A stretch of DNA of 64,000 bases from Sporosarcina sp. ANT_H38 (GTDB lineage Bacteria > Bacillota > Bacilli > Bacillales_A > Planococcaceae): positions 124,001-188,000 of the forward strand of contig NZ_VOBC01000004.1 in NCBI RefSeq assembly GCF_008369195.1. Reading direction: 5' to 3'. Of the stretch, positions 42,263-50,761 are shown one piece after another. The notes beneath the pieces were generated by a model, which did no database searches, had not been told where the DNA came from, and saw nothing but the letters and a program-made list of their open reading frames with translations. A program made the translations under genes and the position numbers. Numbering within the stretch: position 1 is the first letter of the stretch; the number at the start of each line of letters is the position of its first letter.

Positions 42263-44050
42263 TTAAACGATGTACTTCTCGGCTTCGATTAGTTTAACCG
42301 AAGCTTCACGTTTTTTCGCAATGATATTATACGGATTTGAGCGTGTCAATTTACGCAATGCAGAAATCATCATCCGTTGGTTATCTCCGTCGACAGCTGC
42401 GAGCAGTGTTTCTTTCGCATCTCTTTCAATATCTTCAAATGCTTCTTGGCAGAAGATTTGTGTGTAAAGAATTTTCTGCTGTGCTTTTTCTTCCCCGCTG
42501 CGTGCAATTGCTTTTTCTGTACGTAGAAGTGCAGACTCCATCGCGAAGACATTATTAGCGATGTCTGCAATATTTACAAGTACCTCTTGCTCAGCTTCAA
42601 GCTTCGTGCCGAAACGCTGTGCTGCAAGACCTGCAACGAGCAAACCAATTTTCTTCGCATTTTTAACAAGTGCTTTTTCTTGTGCAAGTGCTTCGTCACC
42701 GATTTCTTCAGGCATCATCATAAGGAGTTCTTCTTGAAGTGCTTGCGCTTGTTGCAACAAAGGCAATTCGCCCTTCATTGCCTTTTTCAGGAATGTGCCC
42801 GGCACTAGCAGACGGTTGATTTCATTCGTTCCTTCAAAAATACGGTTAATGCGTGAATCACGATAAATACGCTCAACTTCGTATTCTTGCATGAAGCCAT
42901 ATCCACCATGAAGCTGAACGGCTTCGTCAACGATGTAATCCAATACTTCAGATCCTACAACTTTATTGATCGAGCATTCGATTGCGTATTCAGCGATTGC
43001 TGCTGCAATTGCTTTGCCGTCTTTTTGCTCTTCTAGGCTCAACTGGCTTTGACGCTCTTCAAAGTAACCAACTGTACGATAAATCAAGCTTTCTGCTGCA
43101 TAAAGTTTAGATGCCATTGTTGATAATTTTTGTTTCGTTAAGTTAAATGAAGAAATTGGCGTTTTGAACTGTTGACGTTGATTTGTATACGTAATTGCGA
43201 GTTCAAGCGCACGTTTAGATCCGCCCATTGTGCCGACTCCCAATTTATAGCGACCGATATTCAAGATATTAAACGCGATAATATGTCCGCGACCAATTTC
43301 ACCTAATAGGTTTTCAACTGGTACTTCTGCATCTTGTAAGATTAGCGTGCGTGTTGATGAAGATTTGATACCCATTTTTTTCTCTTCAGCGCCGACAGAT
43401 ACACCCGGGAATTCTTTTTCAACGATAAATGCTGAGAATTTATCACCATCGATTTTTGCGTACACTACGAAAATATCCGCAAATCCTGCGTTCGTGATCC
43501 ACTGTTTTTCACCATTCAAAATATAATGTGTTCCAGCATCATTCAATTTTGCAGTTGTTTTCGCACCCAATGCGTCAGAACCTGAACCTGGCTCTGTCAA
43601 CGCATATGCAGAGATTTTGTCACCTGATACAGAATTCGGCAAATACTTTTCCTTCTGCTCTTCATTGCCAAAAAGTACGATTGGCAACGTCCCAATACCA
43701 ACGTGTGCACCATGAGTAATCGAGAATCCGCCTGCTACCGACATTTTTTCAGAGATAAGTGCAGATGCGATTTTGTCCAGTCCAAGGCCGCCGTACTCTT
43801 CAGGAACGTCCGCTCCCAAAAGACCAAGATCGCCTGCTGATTTCAGTAGTCTTACAGAGTGCTCAAATTCGTGATTTTCAAGATTTTCAACAACAGGTTG
43901 AACTTCGTTTTTTACGTAGTCTTCTGTTGTTTTAGCAATCATTTTCTGTTCATCAGTAAAGTCTTCAGGTGTAAATACACGATCTGCTTCAATGTCTTCT
44001 ATTAGGAAAGCTCCGCCTTTAATAAGTTCGTTTGTTTTTAATCCAGTCAA
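42263..44050 (-). CDS. fadE: Acyl-CoA dehydrogenase FadE
   Basis: This 595-residue FAD enzyme does the first step of fatty-acid beta-oxidation, introducing the 2,3 double bond in acyl-CoA. Signature regions are ISAYALTEPGSGSDALGAKT (FAD/substrate loop), GEKQWITNAGFADIFVVYAK and QLHGGYGFMQEYEVERIYRD, followed by a C-terminal helical extension of about 200 residues typical of the Bacillus FadE/YusJ type. It is the last gene of fadN-fadA-fadE, with an 80-bp structured spacer before it. Confidence 0.94.
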   Translation of the reverse strand: MTGLKTNELIKGGAFLIEDIEADRVFTPEDFTDEQKMIAKTTEDYVKNEVQPVVENLENHEFEHSVRLLKSAGDLGLLGADVPEEYGGLGLDKIASALISEKMSVAGGFSITHGAHVGIGTLPIVLFGNEEQKEKYLPNSVSGDKISAYALTEPGSGSDALGAKTTAKLNDAGTHYILNGEKQWITNAGFADIFVVYAKIDGDKFSAFIVEKEFPGVSVGAEEKKMGIKSSSTRTLILQDAEVPVENLLGEIGRGHIIAFNILNIGRYKLGVGTMGGSKRALELAITYTNQRQQFKTPISSFNLTKQKLSTMASKLYAAESLIYRTVGYFEERQSQLSLEEQKDGKAIAAAIAEYAIECSINKVVGSEVLDYIVDEAVQLHGGYGFMQEYEVERIYRDSRINRIFEGTNEINRLLVPGTFLKKAMKGELPLLQQAQALQEELLMMMPEEIGDEALAQEKALVKNAKKIGLLVAGLAAQRFGTKLEAEQEVLVNIADIANNVFAMESALLRTEKAIARSGEEKAQQKILYTQIFCQEAFEDIERDAKETLLAAVDGDNQRMMISALRKLTRSNPYNIIAKKREASVKLIEAEKYIV

Positions 44051-44090
44051 TGTTGTTTCCTCCTTTTGATTTTAAGGGATTATTGTCCAA

Positions 44091-44170
44091 CTACAGGGTG
44101 TAGGTCATACAGTGGAGAGGGATTGAAATTCACCCCTCTTTATTGCCGCAGGACGCGGCGAACATAGACT
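44091..44170 (-). repeat. Intercistronic structured repeat, copy 1 (fadA-fadE spacer)
   Basis: This 80-bp segment aligns without gaps to 45408-45487 (about 63 of 80 identical). On the minus strand it forms GCCGC-GTCCT-GCGGC, AGAGGG...CCCTCT and CTACA-CCC-TGTAG hairpins. It lies nine bases after the fadA stop. Confidence 0.65.
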
Positions 44171-44179
44171 ACGTTCCTC

Positions 44180-45355
44180 TTACAGCAGCTCAAACACGCC
44201 GGCTGCGCCCATTCCGCCGCCGATACACATTGTTACGACTCCGAACTGTTTGCCTTGACGTTTTAATTCACTCATCATACGGATTGTTAAAATAGAACCC
44301 GTTGCTCCAAGTGGATGCCCGAGAGAGATTGCTCCGCCGTTGAAGTTCACTTTATCCATATCAAGACCTAAATGGCGGATAACTTGAAGTGACTGAGAAG
44401 CAAACGCTTCGTTCAACTCCCATACATCGATATCCTCAATAGAAAGCCCTGCAATTTTAAGTGCTTTTGGAATAGCTACAATCGGTCCGATTCCCATCAC
44501 TTCAGGTGGGACGCCGCCTACAGCGAATGAAAGGAATTTCGCGATTGGCTTCAATCCTTGCGCTTCTGCCACTTCACGGTCCATCACAAGTACTGCACCT
44601 GCTCCGTCTGATGTTTGTGACGAGTTACCTGCAGTAACAGTACCCGTTACTGAAAATGCCGGACGTAATTTCGCTAATCCCTCTATGCTTGTTCCGTGAC
44701 GGACTCCTTCGTCCATTTTAAATGTGAATTTCTTCTCGCTATATTTACCGTTATCATCGACAGAACGTTTCACGACTTCAACTGGGATGATTTCATCATC
44801 GAATTTTCCAGCAGCAATCGCTGCACCTGCTTTTTGGTGAGACAGAACAGCAAATGCATCCTGCTCTTCACGCGTGATACCATATTTTACTGCAACTTGC
44901 TCAGCAGTGTGACCCATTCCCATATAATACTGCGGAGCCGTTTCTGCTAAGTGAGCATTCGGTCTGATTGTATTTCCCATCATCGGTACCATACTCATTG
45001 ACTCGACACCGCCTGCAAGTATCGCTTGCGAGTGACCAAGCATGATACGCTCAGCTGCATAAGCAATTGATTGAAGACCTGATGAACAAAAACGATTTAC
45101 CGTAATAGCGGGCGTCGTATCAGGAAGACCTGCAAGTGCACCAATATTGCGCGCAACGTTCATCCCTTGTTCAGCTTCAGGCATCGCACAACCAATGATT
45201 AAGTCATCAATTGGTCCATCATAGCCTCCAGCACGTTTCAACGTTTCTTTAATTACAAGTGCTCCTAAGTCATCAGGGCGTACGGTTACAAGAGAACCCC
45301 TACCCGCTTTTCCTACCGGTGTCCGTGCACCGGCTACTAGTACTGCTTCACGCAT
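44180..45355 (-). CDS. fadA: Acetyl-CoA C-acyltransferase (3-ketoacyl-CoA thiolase) FadA
   Basis: This 391-residue thiolase releases acetyl-CoA in the last step of each beta-oxidation cycle. The nucleophilic cysteine is in [16 protein letters not shown], the histidine in [15 protein letters not shown], and the second cysteine in [20 protein letters not shown] 45355 is chosen because AAAGGAGGAAATTCA precedes it. It lies between fadN and fadE as in B. subtilis. Confidence 0.95.
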   Translation of the reverse strand: MREAVLVAGARTPVGKAGRGSLVTVRPDDLGALVIKETLKRAGGYDGPIDDLIIGCAMPEAEQGMNVARNIGALAGLPDTTPAITVNRFCSSGLQSIAYAAERIMLGHSQAILAGGVESMSMVPMMGNTIRPNAHLAETAPQYYMGMGHTAEQVAVKYGITREEQDAFAVLSHQKAGAAIAAGKFDDEIIPVEVVKRSVDDNGKYSEKKFTFKMDEGVRHGTSIEGLAKLRPAFSVTGTVTAGNSSQTSDGAGAVLVMDREVAEAQGLKPIAKFLSFAVGGVPPEVMGIGPIVAIPKALKIAGLSIEDIDVWELNEAFASQSLQVIRHLGLDMDKVNFNGGAISLGHPLGATGSILTIRMMSELKRQGKQFGVVTMCIGGGMGAAGVFELL

Positions 45356-45407
45356 TGAATTTCCTCCTTTAAATCGATTGTTCAAAAAGTCTGGTGAAAA
45401 TTGATGC

Positions 45408-45487
45408 CTACAGGAAGTAGGTCATGCAGTCGAGAGGGATTGAAGTTCAACCCTCTTTCATGCGACTGGACGTCACGACTTTAGACT
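45408..45487 (-). repeat. Intercistronic structured repeat, copy 2 (fadN-fadA spacer)
   Basis: This is the gap-free partner of 44091-44170. On the minus strand the first hairpin is GTGAC-GTCCA-GTCGC, where base changes relative to copy 1 keep pairing. The AGAGGG...CCCTCT stem is conserved in sequence. It lies 64 bases after the fadN stop. Confidence 0.65.
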
Positions 45488-45550
45488 GCCTTCCCCCCTC
45501 GGCTCTTTTCATCATCCTTGTTGAACTCTATTTTGCTATACAATACAAAC

Positions 45551-47935
45551 TTAGTTACGCAGTGGTTTGCCTTTTACGAGCATGTGCTGCATACGTTGTT
45601 GTGATTTTGGTTCTGCTACGAGGCTAAGAAACGCTTCACGTTCAAGGTCCAACAAATATTGTTCATCAACAAGTGTTCCGTATGGCACTTTTCCGCCCGA
45701 TAAAACAAACGCCAACTTCTTCGCGATTTTCAGATCATGCTCGCTGATGAAGCCTGATAGCAACATGCCTTGTGCTCCTAGAAGCATCGTCGCATAACCA
45801 GAATCACCTGTAACAGGGAATTTCTCACGTTTAGGTGCTTTATAACCAGTATCGAACAATGCAATAGCTACCTGTTTCGCATCATAGATTAAGTGATCTG
45901 CGTTGACACTAATACCATCTGCGAAATCGAGGAAGTTATTTTCACGTGCTTCGTCTCCTGAAGTGGACACTTTTGCAGTTGCAATTGATTCGAAAACTTT
46001 ATTGGCAACAAATTGATAGTCAATATGGACGCCCTTCGGCAATCCTTTCAAGTGTTTCGTGTAGAGCCCAACGTTTCCACCGCCGCCCGGTATCAAACCA
46101 ACACCAGCCTCAACAAGCCCCATATACGTTTCCATTGAAGCTTGGATATGTGCTGCTGGCAGACAAACTTCAGCCCCTCCACCAAGTGTCATAGCGAATG
46201 GTGCTGCAACGACAGGTTTTGAGGAATACTTGATTTTCATCATGGCATTTTGGAATGAGCGAATAATGAAGTCAAGTTCAAAGATATTATCATCCTGCGC
46301 TTCCATAAGAATCATCCCAAGGTTTGCACCTACACAGAAGTTTTTGCCTTGATTTCCGATGACAAGCCCTTTGAAATTTTTCTCAACTTCATCAACAGCA
46401 AAATTGATCATTTGAATGATGTCAGGACCAATTGAATTTGATTGTGAATGGAACTCAAGAAGTGCCACGCCATCACCAAGATCGATTAAGCTAGCGCCTG
46501 AATTCTTTTTGATGACGCCATGTTTTTGTTTATAGCGTTTCAAGTCAATTACTTTTTCATTAACAGGAACAAGCTTGTAATCTTCTCCATCGAAGAAATG
46601 AAGTTCACTATCTTGTTCTCTATAAAAAGTTTCGTAGCCTTTGTCGAGCAAGCTTTGAACGAAGGCCGGAACGTTCTCGCCTTGTTCTTTCATCTTCTCA
46701 ACAGATTTTGCTACGCCGATTGCATCCCATATCTCAAATGGCCCTTGCTGCCATCCAAAGCCCCATTTCATGGCATTGTCGATTGCAACGATATCATCTG
46801 CGATTTCACCGTTTAATTCTGCAGCGTAAATCAATGTTGGTGAAAGAATATTCCACAAGATTTCACCAGTACGGTCACCCGCATATACAAGCGTCTTCAC
46901 TCTATTAGCGAGTCCTTTTTGTTGTTTAGCCATTTCAATAGAAGGTGTTTGCAACTTTTTAGTTGGACTGTATTCAAATGTCTCTGTATCTAGTTCGAGA
47001 ATCTCTTTGCCTTTTTTAAGGTAAAATCCTTGTTTTGCTTTAGCGCCAATCCAGCCGTTATCGATCATTTTCTTCATGAATGGCGGCAATTCAAACACTT
47101 TTTGCTCGTCGCCTTCCGTCTTGTCGTAAACGTTTTTCGCCACGTGCATGAACGTGTCTAGTCCAACCACGTCAAGCGTACGGAATGTTGCTGATGTCGG
47201 ACGACCTATTAAGGTACCAGTAACCGAGTCAACTTCTCCAATCGAATAGCCGCGTTTCTCCATCTCGCGCAACGTGATAAGCAGGCCATATGTACCAATT
47301 CTATTGGCAATGAAGTTCGGCGTATCTTTTGCAATAACAACCCCTTTACCAAGAGTATCTTCTCCAAAACGAGTCATAAACTCAATAACGTCGGGAGCTG
47401 TTGTACTCGCTGGAATAATCTCGAGCAATTTCAAGTAACGAGGAGGATTGAAAAAGTGTGTTCCCATGAAATGTTTTTGAAAATCTTCCGAACGACCTTC
47501 CGCCATCGCTTCAATACTAATACCCGATGTATTTGAGGTGATGATTGTACCCGGCTTACGAACAGCATCTATTTTTTCATACAAGCCTTTTTTAACATCA
47601 AGGTTTTCAACAATCACTTCAATAACCCAGTCAACATCTTTCAATTTATCCAGATCATCTTCGAAATTTCCCGCTTCTATAAGGGACAGATTACTTTTCT
47701 TCGTTAAGGGTGCAGGTTTTTGTTTCAATAATTTCTGCAAAGCACCTGCTGCAATTTTATTGCGTACACTGCCATCTTCAAGTGTAATTCCTTTTGCTAC
47801 TTCCTCTTCAGTTAACTTTCCAGGAACGATATCCAAAAGTAAAACCGGAATTCCTATATTAGCGAGATGAGCTGCAATACCTGAACCCATAACACCTGAA
47901 CCTAAAACTGCCGCTTTTTTAATTTGATAAGTCAC
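45551..47935 (-). CDS. fadN: Enoyl-CoA hydratase / 3-hydroxyacyl-CoA dehydrogenase FadN
   Basis: This 794-residue bifunctional beta-oxidation enzyme carries the dehydrogenase first: the NAD-binding loop is AAVLGSGVMGSGIAAHLA, with IEVIVENLDVKKGLYEKID and the catalytic region MGTHFFNPPRYLKLLEIIP. A crotonase-fold hydratase domain starts near residue 490 (GLVIGNQGKNFCVGANLGMI, PFAMTLGGGAEVCLPA). GTG 47935 is chosen because GGGAGG lies eight bases upstream. It heads the operon and is preceded by a FadR-type operator. Confidence 0.94.
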   Translation of the reverse strand: MTYQIKKAAVLGSGVMGSGIAAHLANIGIPVLLLDIVPGKLTEEEVAKGITLEDGSVRNKIAAGALQKLLKQKPAPLTKKSNLSLIEAGNFEDDLDKLKDVDWVIEVIVENLDVKKGLYEKIDAVRKPGTIITSNTSGISIEAMAEGRSEDFQKHFMGTHFFNPPRYLKLLEIIPASTTAPDVIEFMTRFGEDTLGKGVVIAKDTPNFIANRIGTYGLLITLREMEKRGYSIGEVDSVTGTLIGRPTSATFRTLDVVGLDTFMHVAKNVYDKTEGDEQKVFELPPFMKKMIDNGWIGAKAKQGFYLKKGKEILELDTETFEYSPTKKLQTPSIEMAKQQKGLANRVKTLVYAGDRTGEILWNILSPTLIYAAELNGEIADDIVAIDNAMKWGFGWQQGPFEIWDAIGVAKSVEKMKEQGENVPAFVQSLLDKGYETFYREQDSELHFFDGEDYKLVPVNEKVIDLKRYKQKHGVIKKNSGASLIDLGDGVALLEFHSQSNSIGPDIIQMINFAVDEVEKNFKGLVIGNQGKNFCVGANLGMILMEAQDDNIFELDFIIRSFQNAMMKIKYSSKPVVAAPFAMTLGGGAEVCLPAAHIQASMETYMGLVEAGVGLIPGGGGNVGLYTKHLKGLPKGVHIDYQFVANKVFESIATAKVSTSGDEARENNFLDFADGISVNADHLIYDAKQVAIALFDTGYKAPKREKFPVTGDSGYATMLLGAQGMLLSGFISEHDLKIAKKLAFVLSGGKVPYGTLVDEQYLLDLEREAFLSLVAEPKSQQRMQHMLVKGKPLRN

Positions 47936-47959
47936 TTGCGAAGCCTCCCTTTTTCCGTT

Positions 47960-47977
47960 TGAATGAACACTCATTCA
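47960..47977. promoter_or_regulatory. FadR operator upstream of fadN
   Basis: TGAATGAACACTCATTCA is a perfect inverted repeat (7-bp arms, 4-bp centre) and fits the Bacillus FadR consensus TGAATGANTANTCATTCA at all but one position. It lies 24 bases before the fadN start, so FadR should repress the operon until long-chain acyl-CoA is present. Confidence 0.85.
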
Positions 47978-47994
47978 TTTACTGGGCAAAAAAA

Positions 47995-48011
47995 ATAGAA
48001 ACCGTTTCTAT
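47995..48011. promoter_or_regulatory. Second palindrome in the fadN promoter region
   Basis: ATAGAAACCGTTTCTAT is a perfect 8-1-8 inverted repeat 17 bp beyond the FadR site. It resembles a CcpA cre site with two mismatches, so catabolite control is possible but unproven. Confidence 0.45.
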
Positions 48012-48146
48012 ATCTCTCAGTGTAGATCATATTGCTAGTTTTCGCAATATTTAAATCTAAATTTTTCATTTCACAGGCCAAACATATTGTTACCTTACTA
48101 AAGTGATTACGTTGTACACTGTCCTTATAAAGGAGGTCATTACATT

Positions 48147-48467
48147 ATGAAACCAATTACAACAGTTGAACAGTTCAACGAAATTATTGCCGGCGATTCT
48201 AAAGCGCTTGTTAAATTCCAGGCAGGATGGTGTCCTGACTGCCGCCGCATGGATATGTTTATCGATCCAATCGTTGAGAAATTTGATGAGTACACATGGT
48301 ATGACGTTGACCGTGACGTATTACCAGAAATCGCAGATAAGTATGACGTTATGGGTATTCCTAGTCTTCTTATTTTCCAAAATGGTGAAAAGCTAGCCCA
48401 TCTGCATAGTGCTAACGCGAAATCACCAACACAAGTTACTGAGTTCCTTGAAGGCGTAAAAGCATAA
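48147..48467 (+). CDS. Thioredoxin family protein (CPDC)
   Basis: This 106-residue thioredoxin-fold protein has the active site FQAGWCPDCRRMDMF (C-P-D-C) and cis-proline in VMGIPSLLIFQNG. It begins MKPITTVEQFNEIIAGDSKA. It resembles the YtpP/thioredoxin-like group of Bacillus, with a redox role that is not defined here. AAAGGAGG precedes the ATG by eight bases, and a strong terminator follows, so it is a single-gene unit divergent from the fad operon. Confidence 0.88.
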   Translation: MKPITTVEQFNEIIAGDSKALVKFQAGWCPDCRRMDMFIDPIVEKFDEYTWYDVDRDVLPEIADKYDVMGIPSLLIFQNGEKLAHLHSANAKSPTQVTEFLEGVKA

Positions 48468-48478
48468 TAGCACCCTCT

Positions 48479-48506
48479 AAACGGATAGGCTCATGTCTAT
48501 CCGTTT
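48479..48506 (+). terminator. Terminator after the thioredoxin gene
   Basis: The perfect 10-bp stem AAACGGATAG/CTATCCGTTT with an 8-nt loop is followed by TT, 11 bases after the stop. Confidence 0.8.
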
Positions 48507-48565
48507 TTCATGCACCTTTTTTCCAAATGAGGTATAATAGAGTAAACGATAATGAGGTGCGTAAA

Positions 48566-49033
48566 TTGGACTATGAAAATGAAATTCGACAACTTAAAGC
48601 TAAAATTTCTTCCTATGAAAAGATTATCTTGGAAACAGCGGCACCAATCATTCCTTCAATTGTCGAAAACACAATTCTTGTTCCAATTTCAGGCCACACT
48701 AGCCAAAATCGTTTTAATTTAATCCGTACTCGTGTCCTCGATTATATTGGAGACCACAGAGATACGGTTTGTGCAGTATTCGATTTTACTGGAGTAGATC
48801 ATTATGAAGTTGAGGAATTAGATTTTAATATACTTACACACGAGATAGAACAACTAAATAACTCGTTAAAACTAATGGGTGTTCGCCCTATTTTCGTTGG
48901 CTTCAATCCAAGGATTGTTAGAGAAGTCGTACATGCTGGCCTCCACATGAAAATTGAAGCCTACGTAAACTTCAAAAGTTCATTAGCCGTATTGCTTAAA
49001 GAATCAGGAACCTCACTTCAATGTTTTAAATGA
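48566..49033 (+). CDS. STAS-domain protein (RsbR/RsbS-like)
   Basis: This is a 155-residue protein with a short coiled-coil start (MDYENEIRQLKAKISSYEKI) and a STAS domain at about 45-150: PISGHTSQNRFNLIRTRVLD, VCAVFDFTGVDHYEVEELDF and MGVRPIFVGFNPRIVREVVH. STAS proteins of this type belong to stressosomes that control sigma-B in Bacillales. The usual phosphorylatable Ser/Thr after DFTGV is replaced by D/H/Y here, so regulation may differ. TTG 48566 after GAGGTG is chosen; a longer frame would start in the TATAAT promoter at 48533. Confidence 0.75.
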   Translation: MDYENEIRQLKAKISSYEKIILETAAPIIPSIVENTILVPISGHTSQNRFNLIRTRVLDYIGDHRDTVCAVFDFTGVDHYEVEELDFNILTHEIEQLNNSLKLMGVRPIFVGFNPRIVREVVHAGLHMKIEAYVNFKSSLAVLLKESGTSLQCFK

Positions 49034-49039
49034 AGTGAG
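49012..49039 (+). terminator. Terminator after the STAS gene
   Basis: Stem CTCACTTCA/TGAAGTGAG with a 10-nt loop followed by TTTTTTT, overlapping the last codons of the gene. Confidence 0.85.
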
Positions 49040-49356
49040 TTTTTTTCTACTAAATTTGAATACCTTCACTCGCTACTAAGTATTACAAGGTATTTATAAA
49101 TTCCCGACAGCAGACTCTTTGGATACTGAAGATTTAGAGTGTGTTAGGAATGCGTCTGTCACGAAAAATCTTCAACGATCTAATCGCTCGCCCCGCCCTG
49201 ACTACAATACGACAACCAAGCATTGGGCTAGACGGGTAGAGCCTGCTAACTAACGGTTGTCTTGATGTTTGCAAAAATTGCCCACTTCCAAAATCTTTGC
49301 TATTCTACGTGCTCTTCCCTTACCCTAAGGGAAGAGCATTTTTTGGAGGTAGATGA
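49040..49356 (+). ncRNA. Candidate structured leader or small RNA
   Basis: There is no gene in this 317-bp stretch. It holds a 9-bp stem TGAAGATTT/AAATCTTCA (about 49126 and 49165), a 7-bp stem GACAACC/GGTTGTC (about 49210 and 49255), and a strong terminator at 49311-49337 ahead of the peptidase start. The arrangement suggests a leader under attenuation or a free small RNA. No known riboswitch or T-box signature was recognised. Confidence 0.4.
49311..49337 (+). terminator. Terminator directly before the C39-like peptidase gene
   Basis: The perfect 12-bp stem GCTCTTCCCTTA/TAAGGGAAGAGC with a 3-nt loop is followed by ATTTTTTGG. The next gene's GGAGG overlaps the end of the T-run, so the hairpin may control that gene. 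Confidence 0.85.
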
Positions 49357-49869
49357 ATGAATACTGTATTGGACGTCAAAGGAAAATCCCAATACGATGA
49401 GGATATTGATCGATCGATTCGATCATCAGCATGCGGACCTGTAACAGCATTTGTAATGGCTCAACATCTTCTTCCGCAGGGGTGCCCTTACACTACAAAT
49501 GAATTGTATCGTCTCCTGGGCGGAACAAAAATCGGTCTATTCAAATACCGTTTCATCCGAAATATGCGCAAAATACTTGGAGTGGAATGGACTATTGCAG
49601 AGTGCACGATTAATGAAGTAAAAAGACAACTCGACAACGGTCGGCCCGTCGCTGCAAAGTTTGATAAATGGTTTACATTTCGTTGGCATGGCAATTATGG
49701 GTTTGATTATCATTGGGTACCTGTAATAGGCTATGAAGAAAAAGGTGACGATATTTTCCTCTTTATTCATGACAACGGGGGAAGAAATCGGGATAGTCAG
49801 GTCCGGCTTATTTCCTATCAGAAGAATAGACCAATTTTATCTTTTATAAAGATTGAGCCTAATGAATAA
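49357..49869 (+). CDS. C39-like cysteine peptidase family protein
   Basis: This 170-residue papain-like protein has the catalytic cysteine in RSSACGPVTAFVMAQ, histidine in DYHWVPVIGYEEKG and aspartate in LFIHDNGGRNRDSQ. The layout is that of Peptidase_C39_2 proteins. There is no signal peptide or transporter domain, so it is likely cytosolic with an unknown substrate. It sits between two STAS-domain genes. A structured leader with a terminator lies directly upstream. Confidence 0.78.
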   Translation: MNTVLDVKGKSQYDEDIDRSIRSSACGPVTAFVMAQHLLPQGCPYTTNELYRLLGGTKIGLFKYRFIRNMRKILGVEWTIAECTINEVKRQLDNGRPVAAKFDKWFTFRWHGNYGFDYHWVPVIGYEEKGDDIFLFIHDNGGRNRDSQVRLISYQKNRPILSFIKIEPNE

Positions 49870-49876
49870 TGAAGCC

Positions 49877-49921
49877 AAAAAGCTCTATTCGAATCAGTTC
49901 CCGATTCGAATAGAGCTTTTT
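49877..49921. terminator. Bidirectional terminator between convergent genes
   Basis: A perfect 19-bp stem (AAAAAGCTCTATTCGAATC and its complement) with a 7-nt loop, with A-run and T-run on either side. It serves both the peptidase gene and the convergent STAS gene. Confidence 0.92.
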
Positions 49922-50740
49922 TCATTTTTCGATATACGCTAAAGCCTGCTTCAGCGTGGCAAAGCTTTTAATCCTGCCAAACGATAATCCAAGCTGTACG
50001 AGCGTTTGTGCGATAGCCGGCGAAATTCCACTTACAATTGGCTGAATACCCAGTAAGGAAAGCCCATCAAACAAATAGAATAATTGCTGTGCCACAAATG
50101 TGTCTGTTGTTTGCAAACCAGATAAATCGATAATTAGATTTTCCAAATGCATTTCGGATGCATTATGCAATACTCGTTCATGAAGGATTAGGGAACGGTC
50201 ATGATCCACTGTCCCGACAAGCGGCAGTATGGCTGTTTGATCATTAATTGAGACAATCGGAACAGATAATTCGGAAATGAGGATTTGCGAAAGTTTGAGT
50301 CTCTCTTGTTCATGTTGGACAAACGGCATACTGAAAAAGTAGAGCGCATCGTTCAACAACTGATCCAATACGGTGATCAAATTGTACATTTCACTTGCAC
50401 TGAGATTCAGTTCTATTGCTTCGTGTCTTAAAACTGCACCAAGTGTATTTCGGTACTTGGGCATTTCACGTAGCATCATATCCAAGCTAATTATATCGTA
50501 ATTGGCAAGCTTCGTACCGGTATTCTTTCCCCATTCTTTCAGTACTTCCACCCTTTCAGATTCCTCCATAATCAGGGTATCAGCAAACATGAGAACCATT
50601 TTCGTCCTTCCAGGGTCCAATACATGTATAAGTTTCCGCATTATAGGATATCTTTTATTTTGACTTTCCGACACCGCTTGAACTATCTGATCAGCTTCCG
50701 CTGCAATTTTTATCCGCATATGTTGTAAATATTTTTCCAC
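49922..50740 (-). CDS. RsbR-family stressosome protein (STAS)
   Basis: This 272-residue protein has an N-terminal helical sensor domain (about 1-135, MEKYLQHMRIKIAAEADQIV) and a C-terminal STAS domain (about 155-270: LSVPIVSINDQTAILPLVGT, LIIDLSGLQTTDTFVAQQLF, LSLLGIQPIVSGISPAIAQT). The threonines in SGLQTTDT are at the RsbT phosphorylation position. It resembles B. subtilis RsbR paralogues (RsbRC or RsbRD type). It would sit in the cytosolic stressosome that feeds sigma-B. Confidence 0.85.
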   Translation of the reverse strand: MEKYLQHMRIKIAAEADQIVQAVSESQNKRYPIMRKLIHVLDPGRTKMVLMFADTLIMEESERVEVLKEWGKNTGTKLANYDIISLDMMLREMPKYRNTLGAVLRHEAIELNLSASEMYNLITVLDQLLNDALYFFSMPFVQHEQERLKLSQILISELSVPIVSINDQTAILPLVGTVDHDRSLILHERVLHNASEMHLENLIIDLSGLQTTDTFVAQQLFYLFDGLSLLGIQPIVSGISPAIAQTLVQLGLSFGRIKSFATLKQALAYIEK

Positions 50741-50761
50741 ATATATCCCCCTTAAATCATT

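Noticed and set aside
49200..49300. tRNA-like or T-box-like stretch in the leader
   Set aside because: No TTCGANNC loop, acceptor stem or GGTGGNACC antiterminator motif was found, so neither a tRNA nor a T-box can be supported.
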